Part shown: positions 1 through 11,650 of the stretch, in pieces
Numbering within the stretch: position 1 is the stretch's first letter
Layout: every line of letters begins with the position of its first letter
Assembly: GCF_009905375.1 (NCBI RefSeq)
Contig: NC_133647.1
Coordinates: 138,503,263 to 138,567,262, forward strand
DNA from: Apium graveolens
Taxonomy: Eukaryota; Streptophyta; Magnoliopsida; Apiales; Apiaceae
DNA: 64,000 nucleotides
Reading direction: 5' to 3'
The notes under the pieces: generated by a model
Databases searched by the model: none
Seen by the model: the letters and a program-made list of their open reading frames with translations, nothing else
What the model was told of the DNA's origin: nothing
Program-made: the position numbers and the translations under genes

Positions 1-1831
1 CAGTATAACGGGTAGAAAACTTGCCTGAGTGCTCCGGGGTAGACTTAAGCTTAGAGTGGGTCCGGTAACCTATGAACAACAACATAAGCCGGAATTAAAC
101 CACGGTCGCTTAAGAAACTAGACTTTAACCAATTGAACCCTAACGTTTGCTTATGGTCATTTCTACGCTTAACAAATCACATAAGTTGTTCGAGTACCCT
201 CGGCTCCACCATTTTTAATAAATTAACCGTTATGAATTTTAAGGCGACGCTTTCATGAATACCCTACCAACTACCTAGTCCACTTTACATAATTGTTTCA
301 TACTCCAATTAGTCATTTAAGGGCCTTAACCAAGGTTTCAAAGTAAGGCGAGGGGTAATGGTTCATTCACGAAATGCCGTTACTTAAAACGGTCGTTTCT
401 CCTAAACCGTACATCGGATTCAAGCAAACCACAAATCAAAACGAAGCTCACAACATAATCTAACTAAACATGGAAAAGTAACAGATTCAATAGTTAGCTC
501 TCTGTCCCGAACACTAAGAACAAGCAGTTATATGAAATTGGGCATTACGACGGCTATGTTTACGCGATTACCAAGTTTTAAACCACTCCAAACAACCACC
601 ATTCAACTCACAACTAACAATACAACCAACCCTCATCCAAACTTTACTACATAGTCCCCAAACCTCAAGATTTTCCAATTTATACAACCACACACATGAA
701 CTACTAGCTATACTTAAGTTTCATTAATTATAAACAAGATTTCAACATCCAAATCACTACAAATCCAATCCAAACTCTAAACACACAAGCATCATGCTTC
801 TCATTTATTATAACCATCAAAACCATCTTAATACTCAAAGTAAAGTTAGGGTTTGGAGGTGTTATACCTTCCTTGGAGTGATTAGAGTAGCTAGGAAGTC
901 TTAGGGAGCCTCCTACAAGCTTGATCTTTCCAAAGAAATCAAGAACACAAAGTTAGGTTTTAAATTTTCTAAAAGTCAGATTGAAAGAACTGTCAAAACG
1001 AGGGTCTTACCATGCTTATTTGGACGAGACTTGTGAACAAGAGTTGTAGGCCATCTCAATACCTTTCCAAAGAGCTATAGAACATACTATTTCAGTGAGT
1101 ATTGAAGGAGATATGGTAGTTTGAATTTGCTGCTCTGGTTTTGGCCGAGAGCTTCTTGTGGAAAAACAAAGTCAACTTCTCAATTTTTGTGTTATGATTT
1201 ATTTTGTCTTGGTTGCTTCTCTTGTTTGCTAATTAAATTTACCATGGTAAAATTTACATGGCTCACAATCAACCAACTAACCTTTCTATTTGTCATGCTT
1301 ATGTCACCATGCCTATGTCATCTTTCTTATGTCATCTTCTTACACCTGTTTTCTTCTTATTGGTATGATGACATCATCACCCACTAGCTTCTTTGATTAA
1401 CCCCTAATTACTTGGCTAATGACCGCTTATCTGTTATACGGTTCACTTAACTTTCGTTCTCGTTTATCATTTGAGGGATCATACTAGGGATCTCATTACT
1501 TAGGTTCCCTTAAACCTTTCTCAATATTTTATATTCCTTTTATGATCCTCTCTTATAATCCTTGAATTAAAATCCTTTTAATCATATTACCTTATACTCA
1601 ATTCTTTCTGTATCTGGTGGGTTTTCGGGAAAAATCAAAGTGTTCGAATTTGGATTCTGACGATCTTTACATACACTTATATACCATATAGAGTACTAAT
1701 AAGATCTCAGAATATCAATAAAAGAACCCCTACATAGTGTGGCATGAAAATTTTTCTTATTCAACATAATCAGCAAAATCACTATTCATAAGGGTTACAA
1801 AAAGTTCAAATTTTTTTTTGGGGTTATTACA
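1..1831 (-). mobile_element. T3: partial 3' LTR of a giant-LTR Ty3/gypsy element, cut by the window edge
   Basis: Read on the minus strand this begins with TGTAATAACCCC at 1831 and runs off the left edge of the window. It matches the first roughly 1.8 kb of the T1 LTR (25715 onward) over its length, with many substitutions and small indels. The polypurine tract lies just outside it at 1834-1842, so this is the 3' LTR of a minus-strand element. In the block that separates the T1 and T2 LTR types it resembles T1. No coding sequence is seen; open frames here are shadows of LTR sequence. Confidence 0.85.
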
Positions 1832-3404
1832 TTCTCCCCTCCGTAAAAGGATTCCGTCCCGGAATCAGATGGAAAATGAATAGGGATACTCTCTTAGCAT
1901 TGTACTTTCTAACTCTCAAGTAAATTTTCCCACATTGTGGTTCTACCATCAAACTCTGACTAGTTTGATAACCCTTCTCCTAAGCACTTGTTCCTTTTCG
2001 ATCTATAACCCTTCCCGGTTGCTCCATATAGGTTACGTCTGGTTGCATGTCTATGCGCTCATATGCCCCTATATGTCAGGCATCCGGATTACACTTCCTT
2101 AACATTGATACGTGGTACATGTTATGAACTTGCTACAGGTTCGGGAGTAGGGCTAGCTCATATGCTAACTTCCCAATATGTCTTAATATATCCAAGGGTC
2201 CAACAATTCGTGGGCTTAGCTTTCCTTTCTTTCCGAACCTCATCCATCCTTTCCAAGGGAATACCTATAACAAAACTAGGTCCCCTACTTCCTATTCTTT
2301 GTCCTTTCGTGTCAAATCAACATACTTCTTATGTCCATCTTGGGCTACTACCAGCCGTCCTCAGATTAGATCTATTATATCCTTGGTCCTTTGGACTACG
2401 GCGGGTCCGAGCATCTTGCGCTCTACAACTTCATCCTAACATAAGGGAGATCGACATTGTGTTCCCTCAAGGATCTCATAAGGTGACATCTCGATAATGA
2501 CATATGATCTATTATCATAAGAAAACTCAATCCGCGTTAAGTGATCATTCCAAATTCTTTCAAGTCTATTTCACAGACTCTCAGCATAGCTTCTAGCATT
2601 ATAGCTTTTGCTTCTCAATACCCACTTTTTTTCCCGTTCATAATCGTTACTATCTTTCGTACAGAATACTATTCTAGATATACCTTTACTCGCTAGAGTT
2701 TTATAACCTTTTAATAAATGCGTCAACCTTAGTATCACGAATGCGTTTCCATTCCAAATACCACCATACTTGGTACCACTTCATCTCTAGCTGCCTCCAT
2801 CTTCAAAAGCTTGGTCCTTCGTATAGAAGTAAAGAATTTATTGAGAGATCACTATGATCGTGAACACTTGTCCTATTGCATAGTTAGTACAGAAGGTGGC
2901 CAGCCTTTAGTACTTGACAAGCAATTAAACAACATGTGGTATCCTACTAGGCTTCTATCACACAGATAGATAGTCATTCGACAATACCGCCCCTTCTGGA
3001 GGGGTTGTTCTTCTCAGCTTACATGAAATGAAAAGGAGAGAAAAGAACGAAATGAAGAGAATTGTATATATATAAAATATACTGCCACAAAATATCTGGC
3101 TTGAAATCTACCTCTGAACTATAGAGGTTTGTCATAGGAGAACAAAACATATACGTATATATATATCAGCATCAAGTATTATAGCATCGTATTTCACATG
3201 CCTAAATTTTTTTTTTCTATTCCATCCATCATTCTATGGACCCATGCTCTTGCTCGAGCTTATAAACAATCACCTTTGAAACTCCCTCGACATCGAAAAT
3301 CGATTCTGGGATTTCATTCTAGACGTCATCGTTATTAGAATTCTATGCTTGCATCGCAACCTTCCTCGTATAGTAATACGACTCTCTATTGATAAGAAGG
3401 AATA
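1832..3404 (-). pseudogene. T3 internal region, 3' part: decayed integrase end and chromodomain region
   Basis: This is the reverse complement of the last roughly 1.6 kb of the T1 internal region (about 33960-35530). It holds a heavily mutated integrase C-terminal half (around 2380-2600 on the minus strand) followed toward the LTR by the GPY/F-like and chromodomain region. The tryptophan codon after the conserved C-R-S-P-L motif is a stop (TAG, complement at 2436-2438), the same lesion as in T1 and T2. The segment is interrupted at 3404 by element K and continues at 14739. The 144-codon plus-strand frame at 2063-2497 is an antisense shadow. Confidence 0.8.
3400..3404. repeat. Left target-site duplication of K (GAATA)
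   Basis: GAATA immediately precedes the K terminus at 3405 and is repeated at 14734-14738 right after the other terminus. Removing K rejoins T3 sequence that is collinear with T1 around 33960. Confidence 0.95.
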
Positions 3405-6400
3405 TGTAACGGCCTCAACCCCGGGTTAGGAGTTGACGTCACTAACAAAATGAAACTATAATTATAAGACAACTACTTACTTTATTTCAATATAAACAAC
3501 TCTTCCACAAGACCTTTTCCAGGTTCAAGTATAACTTAGGTTACACACTTATTACAAACCATCTTATTAAAAACAACCTGCCATCTGTGACTATTATTCT
3601 ATAGCATCTCACAGACCACACTTCCCAGACACAACCTATTCAGAGGAGCTCGACACAGGAGGAGTTGGAAACTGGCCCTTAGCAAAACAGCAACATCCTC
3701 TAAGCGTCTGCAATGCGAAAATATACAAACACATTTGCAAGAGTGAGCGATCAACCGCTCAGCAGTACCACTATATGATTACTAACTAAAACAGTTTATA
3801 ATAAACAATTGTAGGAACAAAAATTACAACTTGATAGTGGAAAACAAGTAAAACAAGTGTAAATAGATAAAAACTGATAAACTGTTGAAACTGGATCTTT
3901 AATAGCTAGCATGCTCTCTAAACATTTTATTAATAGTGCTGTGTAAATAGCAGGATTAAATTTAGCATGCTACTTACATTTCCAAATCATTTGTCCCATC
4001 GCAGGACCTATAAAACTAATTGTTCCTTTACGGGAACCATAAAACTTGTCCCTTTCCGGGAACCTCAAAATCGCTTGCTCAGATATACATGCATTGGATG
4101 ATTCCTGGTGAGACAGCTGATCAGGCTATCATATGAAACTTGTTCCGGAACTCAGAGACTAGCTAGGTCTCTGTCACGCTGGGCTGGTGGTTATAATAGG
4201 GTGCGCAACCACTTCGCCTCTTACGCTAACTTCCAGGCCGTTACGGGCCTTCTGCGCACACTCATCCAATTATCTGATCATTTTTATCCAGTTTTCCAAT
4301 TCACTTACCTATCTCTTGTTAAAACAATTATAACACAGCACATTTTCCCAAAACATTTCCATTTTATTCAAAGCTTAGAGATAGGTATTTTCAGAAGTTA
4401 CTTTTCCCCCAAAACACAAGTTAATAAAATAATTTGAAACCCAGGGAATACGTAACTTAAATCATTCTGTTCCAGTACGAGAATAAGACAACATTATATT
4501 CATATATACTGAACCATAAAGATATGATCAGGGGTACTTGCCTTAATACGCTTTAACACTAATTTCTGACTGGCTTTGCATTGACCGAGATGCTAAGGAT
4601 TTCAACTGGAATCTACAGGAACCAAAATACCCTAAATTAGACGTCCGAATAAGCTTGACTATCCTTGCTAACAATCTACCCATATGTTAACAAACCCAAC
4701 TCGTAACATTTTCAATATAATAATACACGTATCAATTAGGGTTCACGTCTTCAAAAGCCGGTTCAGTGCTCGTGTTCGTAATATAGGTATATTTGTCCTT
4801 TTACGAAATTAGGGTTATCGGTTTCGAAAAGTATTCCATCGCAACACATAATCAGGTTTTGTACAAAATAGTTACATATAATCGATCGACGTTCCGATAG
4901 CCATTGGGTACGGCCTCGTATTTCTGTAATTTAATTTTCCGAAAATCGGGCAGCACCCCTTTATTTATCGGACTACCCGTCGAACATCCCGACGTCCAAA
5001 CAAACACAACTACAATCAATCGCAATTTAAACCCAACCACCGATTTCAGTCATCAATATCAGTCCAAAATTCTCAGTTACCAATTAAATATAATTATTAA
5101 TTATTAGCCGTGTTTTTATGGTTTAATAGTATTTTATTCGCAATTCGCACCTTAGATCGTATTTTGTATTTTAAATTGTAGGACTCAGATCGAATCATCA
5201 TAGTCCACCGTCGGCTCGCCGAAGCTCATCGCCGACGGCGATAAAATTTACGGGTTCCCGTTTATACCGGGTATCCTACGTAAATTCCATCGATTAATCT
5301 ATAATCCTCGCATATAAATTATTTATTTCACGAAATCAATCAAATAATCTTTCCTGCAAAGAAAAAAAAAAATAAAATAAAATTTTTAATCAGAATAATT
5401 CGAACCAAGGCAACACAGGGCAACACACTCGCGTGCTAAGCACGCGCCACCACAACAGAAACGGGGAAGAACACGGCCAGAACATGCCAGAAAATATCAC
5501 ACAACACACACACTCTGACAGCCTGAAACACACACGATTTCACACACACAGAAACGTATACATACAGCAAGTATGTATATACATAAACATGAAGCAATCG
5601 GTGAATCAATAGAAAGAAGGGCGACGATCTCGCCGGAAAACAGAACGGCGCGGTGACTTACCGGAAGCAAGCAGCGAGAGGAAGAAAATAAATCGAGGAG
5701 AACAAAGAACGAGAGGGATTAAGGGAGGAAAGAAATTCAGAAGAGAAGAGATTAGAGACGGAGTGAAATCGAGAGGCGAGAGAGACAAGAAGCTGATGTT
5801 TAGAAAGAGAGGAACTAGGGATTAACTGGGAAAGGGAATGAAATCGGGTTTATTTACCCGGTTTCTTTTCCTTAATACCGCAACTGACACACCAATCTAT
5901 TTAATCACGATACACTTCCCGAACAGAACGAATTGAAATAGTCTTAAAATAAACCTCAAAATTCCAACAATATTTAAAATTGATAATACACAACATTTTT
6001 ATAATTTTTTTAAAATCATTTTGAAATCGCACACCAGACCCGCATTTAACAATCTAACGAGTTCACACACGGTTAAATAAAAGCCAAAAATTTACCGGAA
6101 TAATTTTAAAATTCTTGAAATAATTAAAAAGTAATAAAATAAAATTTTCATAAAATCATTTAAGGGTAAATAATCAATAAAATATATATTTCTCAATTTT
6201 AAAAACTCCTAGAAATAATTAATAAAGTTATGAAGCCATAAAAATAATTTTAGAGATAATCCCCATATTTATGAAAATAAATCTTGAATATAACCACTTT
6301 TAACCATAAAACAAATAACATAACGCCACAACTAATTACACCAACGATCCTCGAACACCCATAATCACACATAATTAATAAAATATTAATAAAAATAATA

Positions 6401-6479
6401 TTCAACTGACAGATCCCATACACATAACTTATTTAATAATTACACATTTAAATATTACAAAAATGTACGAGTCGTTATA
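3405..6479 (-). repeat. K 3' LTR (3,075 bp)
   Basis: This is a direct repeat of 11651-14733 with scattered substitutions and a small indel in an A-rich run near 5360. On the plus strand it starts TGTAACGGCC and ends GTCGTTATA. It carries no convincing gene: the 109-, 62-, 67- and 60-codon frames recur at the same offsets in the other LTR simply because the LTRs are copies. A palindromic TATA-like GTATATAC lies at 5575-5582 and a perfect TGACGTCA at 3434-3441. Confidence 0.95.
5575..5582 (-). promoter_or_regulatory. Possible K LTR TATA box
   Basis: GTATATAC is followed on the minus strand by a CA/GT-rich stretch and then by the part of the LTR leading to the primer site. The same word occurs at the matching place in the other LTR (about 13829-13836). 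Its position would suit an LTR promoter, but this rests on motif and placement only. Confidence 0.3.
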
Positions 6480-6480
6480 T

Positions 6481-6492
6481 TCTTTCCCCCTT
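6481..6492 (-). other. K polypurine tract (plus-strand primer)
   Basis: On the minus strand this reads AAGGGGGAAAGA, directly before the 3' LTR boundary at 6479. Purine runs here prime second-strand DNA synthesis in LTR elements. Confidence 0.85.
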
Positions 6493-6519
6493 AAAAAGAT
6501 TATGTCCTCAGAATCTGAT

Positions 6520-9500
6520 CTAATTAAACAAATGAGGATGTTTGTCAAGCATATCTGACTCTAATTCCCAAGTGGACTCTTCTACTCGAGGATTCCGCCA
6601 CAGTACTTTAACTATAGGAATAGACTTATTTCTAAGAACTCGCTCTTTACGATCTAGGATCTGGATCGGCCGTTCCTCGTAGGATAAATCTGGTTGAAGA
6701 TCGATTGGTTCATATTCAATAACTTGATTTGAATCAGGGATATAACGCTTCAGCATGGACACATGGAATACATTGTGGATATGTTGTAATTGTGGTGGCA
6801 ATGCCAACTCATAGGCAACCTTACCAACTTTCCTCAATATTTCAAAAGGTCCAATATATCTAGGACTTAACTTACCTTTCTGTCCAAATCTAACCAATCC
6901 TTTCCAGGGCGACACTTTTAGCAATACCAACGATCCTATTTCCATCTCCACGTCTTTTCGATGAAGGTCTGCGTTCTTTTTCTGTCTATCTTGAGCTGCT
7001 TCTAACCTTTTTCGAATTAATATAATTGCAGTCTTAGTCTGTTGAACCAATTCAGGGCCTAATAATTTCTTTTCTCCTACTTCATCCCAATAAAGAGGGG
7101 ACCTACACTTACGTCCATACAGGGCTTCGTAGGGCGGCATTCTTATACTGGCATGATAACTGTTATTATAAGAGAACTCAATCAGGGGCAAGTGTTCGTC
7201 CCAATTTCCTTTAAAATCCAAAGCACAAACCCTTAACATGTCTTCTATCGTCTGAATGGTTCTTTCACTTTGGCCATCTGTCTGGGGATGGTAGGCGGTA
7301 CTCATTTTCAATTTAGTCCCTAAACACTCCTGAAATTTCGTCCAAAATCTGGAATTAAATCTTGGATCTCGATCCGATACGATTGAAACAGGAACTCCAT
7401 GCTTGGTAACAATTTCATCCAAATATAATTTAACTAGCCTGTCCAAAGAATACTTTTCATTGATCGGAAGAAAATGTGCAGACTTGGTCAATCTATCAAT
7501 AATTACCCAAATTGCATCATGGTTCGATTTCATCTTTGGCAGTCCTACTACAAAATCCATCGCGAGTTCTTCCCATTTCCACTGTGGAACATCCAACGGT
7601 TGTAACAATCCACTTGGTCTTTGATGTTCCGCCTTCACTGTCTGGCATACATGGCATTTGTTAACCCAACTTGCAATTTCCTTTTTCATTCCTGGCCACC
7701 AAAAGTGCATCTTCAAATCTTGATACATTTTAGTGCTTCCCGGGTGAATGGAAAACTTGGAATTATGAGCTTCCCGCAATATCGCATTTCTTAGTTCAAT
7801 TACATTGGGAATCCATATCCTCGAGGAAAACCTATACATACCCTTGCTATCCTTTTGTGTGCAGAGTTCTTCTCCAGTTAAACTATCTAACTCTCGATTC
7901 ATCATTTCTTCCTGACACTTTTGGATCTTGTCCATCAATTCTGGCCGAAAAGTGATCTCATACAATTGTCCTTGATTTTCGTCTGTTACTCGAACCTCAA
8001 TTTCCAGCTTCTCCAATTCTCTGGCGAGGTCCTTGGAAATTTTGATTGTATTCAATCTTTCCTTCCTGCTTAGGGCATCTGCCACTACGTTGGCCTTGCC
8101 TGGGTGGTAATTAATAGAACAATCGTAATCCTTAATCAGTTCTAGCCATCTCCGTTGTCGCATGTTTAGATCCTTCTGAGTGAATATATACTTTAAACTT
8201 TTGTGATCTGTATAAATTTCGCATTTTTCTCCGTATAAGTAATGTCTCCACAGCTTCAACGCGAACACGATTGCGGCTAATTCCAAATCATGCACTGGAT
8301 ACTTTTGCTCATGAGGCTTTAACTGTCTGGAAGCGTAGGCAATGACTTTATCATGTTGCATTAATACACAACCCAAACCTTTCAAGGAAGCATCACTATA
8401 GATCACGAAGTTTCCTGTCTCATCTGGCAATGCTAATACTGGAGCTGTTACTAACCTCTTTTTCAATTCTTGGAAGCTTTCCTCGTACTTCTCTGTCCAA
8501 TTAAACTTCTCATTCTTCCGGGTCAACTTGGTCAATGGAGTTGCAATCTTGGCGAAATCCTTTACAAATCTTCGATAATAACCTGCTAACCCAAGAAAGC
8601 TTCTGACTTCTGTTGGAGTCTTTGGTTGTTCCCCTTTGGATATAGCTTCAATCTTTACGGGATCCACTTTAATGCCATCTTTTCCTATTACGTGACCTAA
8701 GAATTGAACTTCCTCCAACCAAAATTCGCACTTCGAAAACTTTGCGTACAACTGCTTCTCTCTTAGCCTTTGCAGGGAAATCTTCAAATGATTAGCATGA
8801 TCTTCTCTAGTCTTCGAATAAATGAGGATGTCATCAATAAATACAATCACAAACTTATCCAAGTATTCTTTATACACCCGATTCATTAAATCCATGAAGG
8901 CAGCTGGTGCATTGGTCAATCCAAACGACATTACTAAGAACTCATAATGTCTGTATCGGGTCCTGAATGCAGTCTTTGGTATGTCTTCAGGCTTAATCTT
9001 TAACTGATGGTAGCCTGATCTCAAGTCAATCTTCGAGAAACAACACGCTCCCTTAAGTTGGTCAAACAGGACATCTATCCTTGGCAGGGGATACTTGTTT
9101 TTAATGGTTAACTTGTTTAATTCCCGATAATCAATACACAATCTCATACTTCCATCCTTCTTCTTTACGAATAACACTGGAGCACCCCACGGGGATATAC
9201 TTGGCCTAATCACGCCTTTGTCCAATAATTCCTGGAGTTGCTTAGCTAGTTCTTTCATTTCCACTGGAGCCATGTGATAGGGTGCCTTTGAAACTGGTTC
9301 TGCTCCGGGAACTAAGTCTATGGAAAACTCAATTTCACGATCTGGTGGCAATCCGGGCAATTCATTTGGAAAAATGTTTGGGAATTCTCTTACTATTGGA
9401 ATCTTATCTAAATCAAGTACTTCCTTCTCCACGTCCACCACATGTGCTAAGTAAGCTTCACATCCTTGTCTTAACAATTTCTTCGTCTGGAGTATCGAGA

Positions 9501-11130
9501 GAAATTTCTTTTCTTGCCTTTGTCCTTGATAAGTCACCTTAATATTATCCCCAGTAACCATCAAAATTTTCTTCTTCTTACAATCAATGTTAGCCTTATA
9601 CTGGGACAACCAATCCATTCCAAAAATCACGTCGAACTCTCCTAGCTCGAAGGGTATTAGATCAGCCGAAAAAGAGTATCCGTGGATTTCCAATTGACAC
9701 TTAGGGCAAAACTGACTCACTGAAACTTTATCCTGATTGGCTACTTCTATAGTCAAAGGTTCAACCAAATCTTCTAACATTAAGTCCATCTTAACCACAC
9801 AATTCTTTGATATAAAAGACTTAGATGCTCCTGAATCAAATAAAACTTTAACAGGTACGGAGTTGAGAGAGAGCGTACCTGCCACTACGTCCGAGTCCTG
9901 AGCATTGGATTTTTTTGTCATTTTGAAAGTTCTAGCTTTAGCGGTGCTGGATGCCGGTCCTTGAGATGCAGTACCTTGAGTAGCTGCCTTACAATACCGA
10001 GCAACATGTCCCACCTTCCCACAGTTGTAGCAAGTAACTGCGGGTTTCTCTATATTACATTCAGATGCGTAATGACCCTTTTGATGACATTTGAAGCACT
10101 GAACATCCCTTTTGCACGGGCCACTATGTCTCTTCCCACATACCTTACAATCTCTTACGGAATTTGATGACTGAGCTGGAGTGGAGGCAACTAAGGTGGT
10201 AGCAGGCCTAACCTGAGAAAAATTCGGTCTTCTATATCTTTTATTTCTGTTCTGGCCAAACCTCTTCTGAAACCTCTGACCGGATCCCCCTGGATTCGTT
10301 TCACCAGTGATGCTTTCAGATTTCCGCTTTTTATCGCCCTTTTCCTTGGCAGCCAACTTCTGGTCACTTTCAATTACCAGCGCGGCCTGAACTATGGAGG
10401 AATATGTCTTGAGCTGCAAGGCTACAACCCCACTGCGAATTTCTGGCTTCAGTCCCTGCTGGAACCTCTTTGCTTTCTGAGCTTCAGTATTCACATACAC
10501 AGGCACCAATCGGGCCGATTCCGTAAACTTTGCCTCATACTCAGCCACACTCTTTTCATCCTGCTTCAATTCCAAAAACTCAACTTCTAACTGGTTCTGC
10601 AAACAGTCCGGAAAATATTTTTCCAAGAACAACTCTATAAACCTGGCCCACAAGACAGGGCCTTCTCCTTCCACGGCACGGGTGGATTCCCACCAATAAT
10701 TCGCTTCACCCTTGAGAAAATAGCTCGCATAGTCTGATCTAAGATTATCACTTACTTGCGTAAGGGTGAAAGCTTTCTCTATTTCCTTTAGCCAAATCCT
10801 AGCAGCAACTGGGTCCACCTCGCCCTTAAATTCTGGAGGCTTTACCGACTGAAAAGATTTAAAACTCACAGTTTGGTTCACTTCTCTTTGCTGAGGTTGC
10901 TGCTGAAGCTGCAGCTGTTGTTGTTGAATTTGTTGTTGCTGCTGCTGTATGAACTGCTGCTGTTGTTGCTGTTGTTGTAGAAATAGCTGTTGTTGCTGCT
11001 GAAATTGTTCTTGCTGCTGAGCCATTTGATTAGATTGTTGGCGCAGCAAATCTAGAAACTCACCCATAACTGGGCCCCCTTCAGAAGCTCTGCTAGAGGA
11101 ATTGGGTGGGATATTCTTCTTGGGCGGCAT
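6520..11130 (-). CDS. K gag-pol polyprotein, intact, 1536 aa
   Basis: One frame encodes all retrotransposition proteins. In order: Gln-rich N-terminus (about residues 31-81), gag capsid-like domain (about 90-260), zinc-binding knuckles at 328-339 (atypical C-x2-C-x3-H-x3-C), 345-358 and 367-380 (both CCHC), protease D-S-G-A-S at 432-436, reverse transcriptase (about 640-830, D702 and the F-I-D-D box with D766/D767), RNase H (D913, E950, D975, D1018), integrase with H1122, H1129, C1159, C1162, then D1192, D1253 and E1289 (D-x35-E), and a C-terminal chromodomain (about 1480-1535). All expected catalytic residues are present. The ATG at 11130 opens M-P-P-K-K, a usual chromovirus gag start. Domain order and chromodomain indicate Tekay/Del-like. 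This is the only uninterrupted retrotransposon coding region here. Confidence 0.96.
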   Translation of the reverse strand: MPPKKNIPPNSSSRASEGGPVMGEFLDLLRQQSNQMAQQQEQFQQQQQLFLQQQQQQQQFIQQQQQQIQQQQLQLQQQPQQREVNQTVSFKSFQSVKPPEFKGEVDPVAARIWLKEIEKAFTLTQVSDNLRSDYASYFLKGEANYWWESTRAVEGEGPVLWARFIELFLEKYFPDCLQNQLEVEFLELKQDEKSVAEYEAKFTESARLVPVYVNTEAQKAKRFQQGLKPEIRSGVVALQLKTYSSIVQAALVIESDQKLAAKEKGDKKRKSESITGETNPGGSGQRFQKRFGQNRNKRYRRPNFSQVRPATTLVASTPAQSSNSVRDCKVCGKRHSGPCKRDVQCFKCHQKGHYASECNIEKPAVTCYNCGKVGHVARYCKAATQGTASQGPASSTAKARTFKMTKKSNAQDSDVVAGTLSLNSVPVKVLFDSGASKSFISKNCVVKMDLMLEDLVEPLTIEVANQDKVSVSQFCPKCQLEIHGYSFSADLIPFELGEFDVIFGMDWLSQYKANIDCKKKKILMVTGDNIKVTYQGQRQEKKFLSILQTKKLLRQGCEAYLAHVVDVEKEVLDLDKIPIVREFPNIFPNELPGLPPDREIEFSIDLVPGAEPVSKAPYHMAPVEMKELAKQLQELLDKGVIRPSISPWGAPVLFVKKKDGSMRLCIDYRELNKLTIKNKYPLPRIDVLFDQLKGACCFSKIDLRSGYHQLKIKPEDIPKTAFRTRYRHYEFLVMSFGLTNAPAAFMDLMNRVYKEYLDKFVIVFIDDILIYSKTREDHANHLKISLQRLREKQLYAKFSKCEFWLEEVQFLGHVIGKDGIKVDPVKIEAISKGEQPKTPTEVRSFLGLAGYYRRFVKDFAKIATPLTKLTRKNEKFNWTEKYEESFQELKKRLVTAPVLALPDETGNFVIYSDASLKGLGCVLMQHDKVIAYASRQLKPHEQKYPVHDLELAAIVFALKLWRHYLYGEKCEIYTDHKSLKYIFTQKDLNMRQRRWLELIKDYDCSINYHPGKANVVADALSRKERLNTIKISKDLARELEKLEIEVRVTDENQGQLYEITFRPELMDKIQKCQEEMMNRELDSLTGEELCTQKDSKGMYRFSSRIWIPNVIELRNAILREAHNSKFSIHPGSTKMYQDLKMHFWWPGMKKEIASWVNKCHVCQTVKAEHQRPSGLLQPLDVPQWKWEELAMDFVVGLPKMKSNHDAIWVIIDRLTKSAHFLPINEKYSLDRLVKLYLDEIVTKHGVPVSIVSDRDPRFNSRFWTKFQECLGTKLKMSTAYHPQTDGQSERTIQTIEDMLRVCALDFKGNWDEHLPLIEFSYNNSYHASIRMPPYEALYGRKCRSPLYWDEVGEKKLLGPELVQQTKTAIILIRKRLEAAQDRQKKNADLHRKDVEMEIGSLVLLKVSPWKGLVRFGQKGKLSPRYIGPFEILRKVGKVAYELALPPQLQHIHNVFHVSMLKRYIPDSNQVIEYEPIDLQPDLSYEERPIQILDRKERVLRNKSIPIVKVLWRNPRVEESTWELESDMLDKHPHLFN

Positions 11131-11635
11131 TCTCCTGAAATATAGCGAATGATTTTAGTTTAAAAGAATTGCCCCCGGGTAGCAACATTTTCATGTGCCA
11201 AGAGAATACTGCCGCAAAAAAAAATATTCCCACCCTCATTGAGTTGGGGTCCGACTGTAATGAGTGGCTAGATTTAACAAAATCAGCAACAATTGCAACA
11301 ATAAAATAACAACAGTAATAACAACACGACACTAGCAGCATGCAACAACACCTATAATATAACACTAACTAAATTCACATGGTCGAACTCGTTCTGGTGG
11401 AAAACTATCTAGGAATCCTTATTGGCTACTACCAATGGTACATATACCAGGGAAAACACACTAAAGATTAGGGCAGTTCCAAAATCCTCAAAATATGCCA
11501 GGGTTACGCCTTCGAACCCTCAACTAGACTTTTAAACTTGCTCCTTTAGATGTGAGTTGCTGATTCACTCCCTATATACCAATATTACCCCTTTCTGACT
11601 CTACTCCTAACCTAAATCAGGGACTCAAACCTGTA
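11131..11635 (-). other. K untranslated leader between primer site and gag
   Basis: About 500 bp separates the primer site from the gag ATG. A minus-strand upstream frame (ATG at 11365, end at 11093) overlaps the gag start by 38 bases in another frame; its cysteine-rich, low-complexity product resembles nothing known to me, so I do not call it a gene. Nothing else recognisable is present. Confidence 0.6.
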
Positions 11636-11647
11636 GCTCTGATACCA
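11636..11647 (-). other. K primer-binding site (initiator tRNA-Met type)
   Basis: The minus strand reads TGGTATCAGAGC, complementary to the 3' end of plant initiator tRNA-Met. It lies three bases inside the 5' LTR boundary (11651) and is where first-strand synthesis would start. Confidence 0.95.
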
Positions 11648-11650
11648 ACC

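Noticed and set aside
2063..2497. 144-codon plus-strand frame
   Set aside because: It is antisense to the decayed T3 integrase end and has no domain of its own.
4108..4437. 109-codon frame present identically at 12354-12683
   Set aside because: The two copies are the two LTRs of K; identity reflects LTR duplication, and the frame is antisense to the element.
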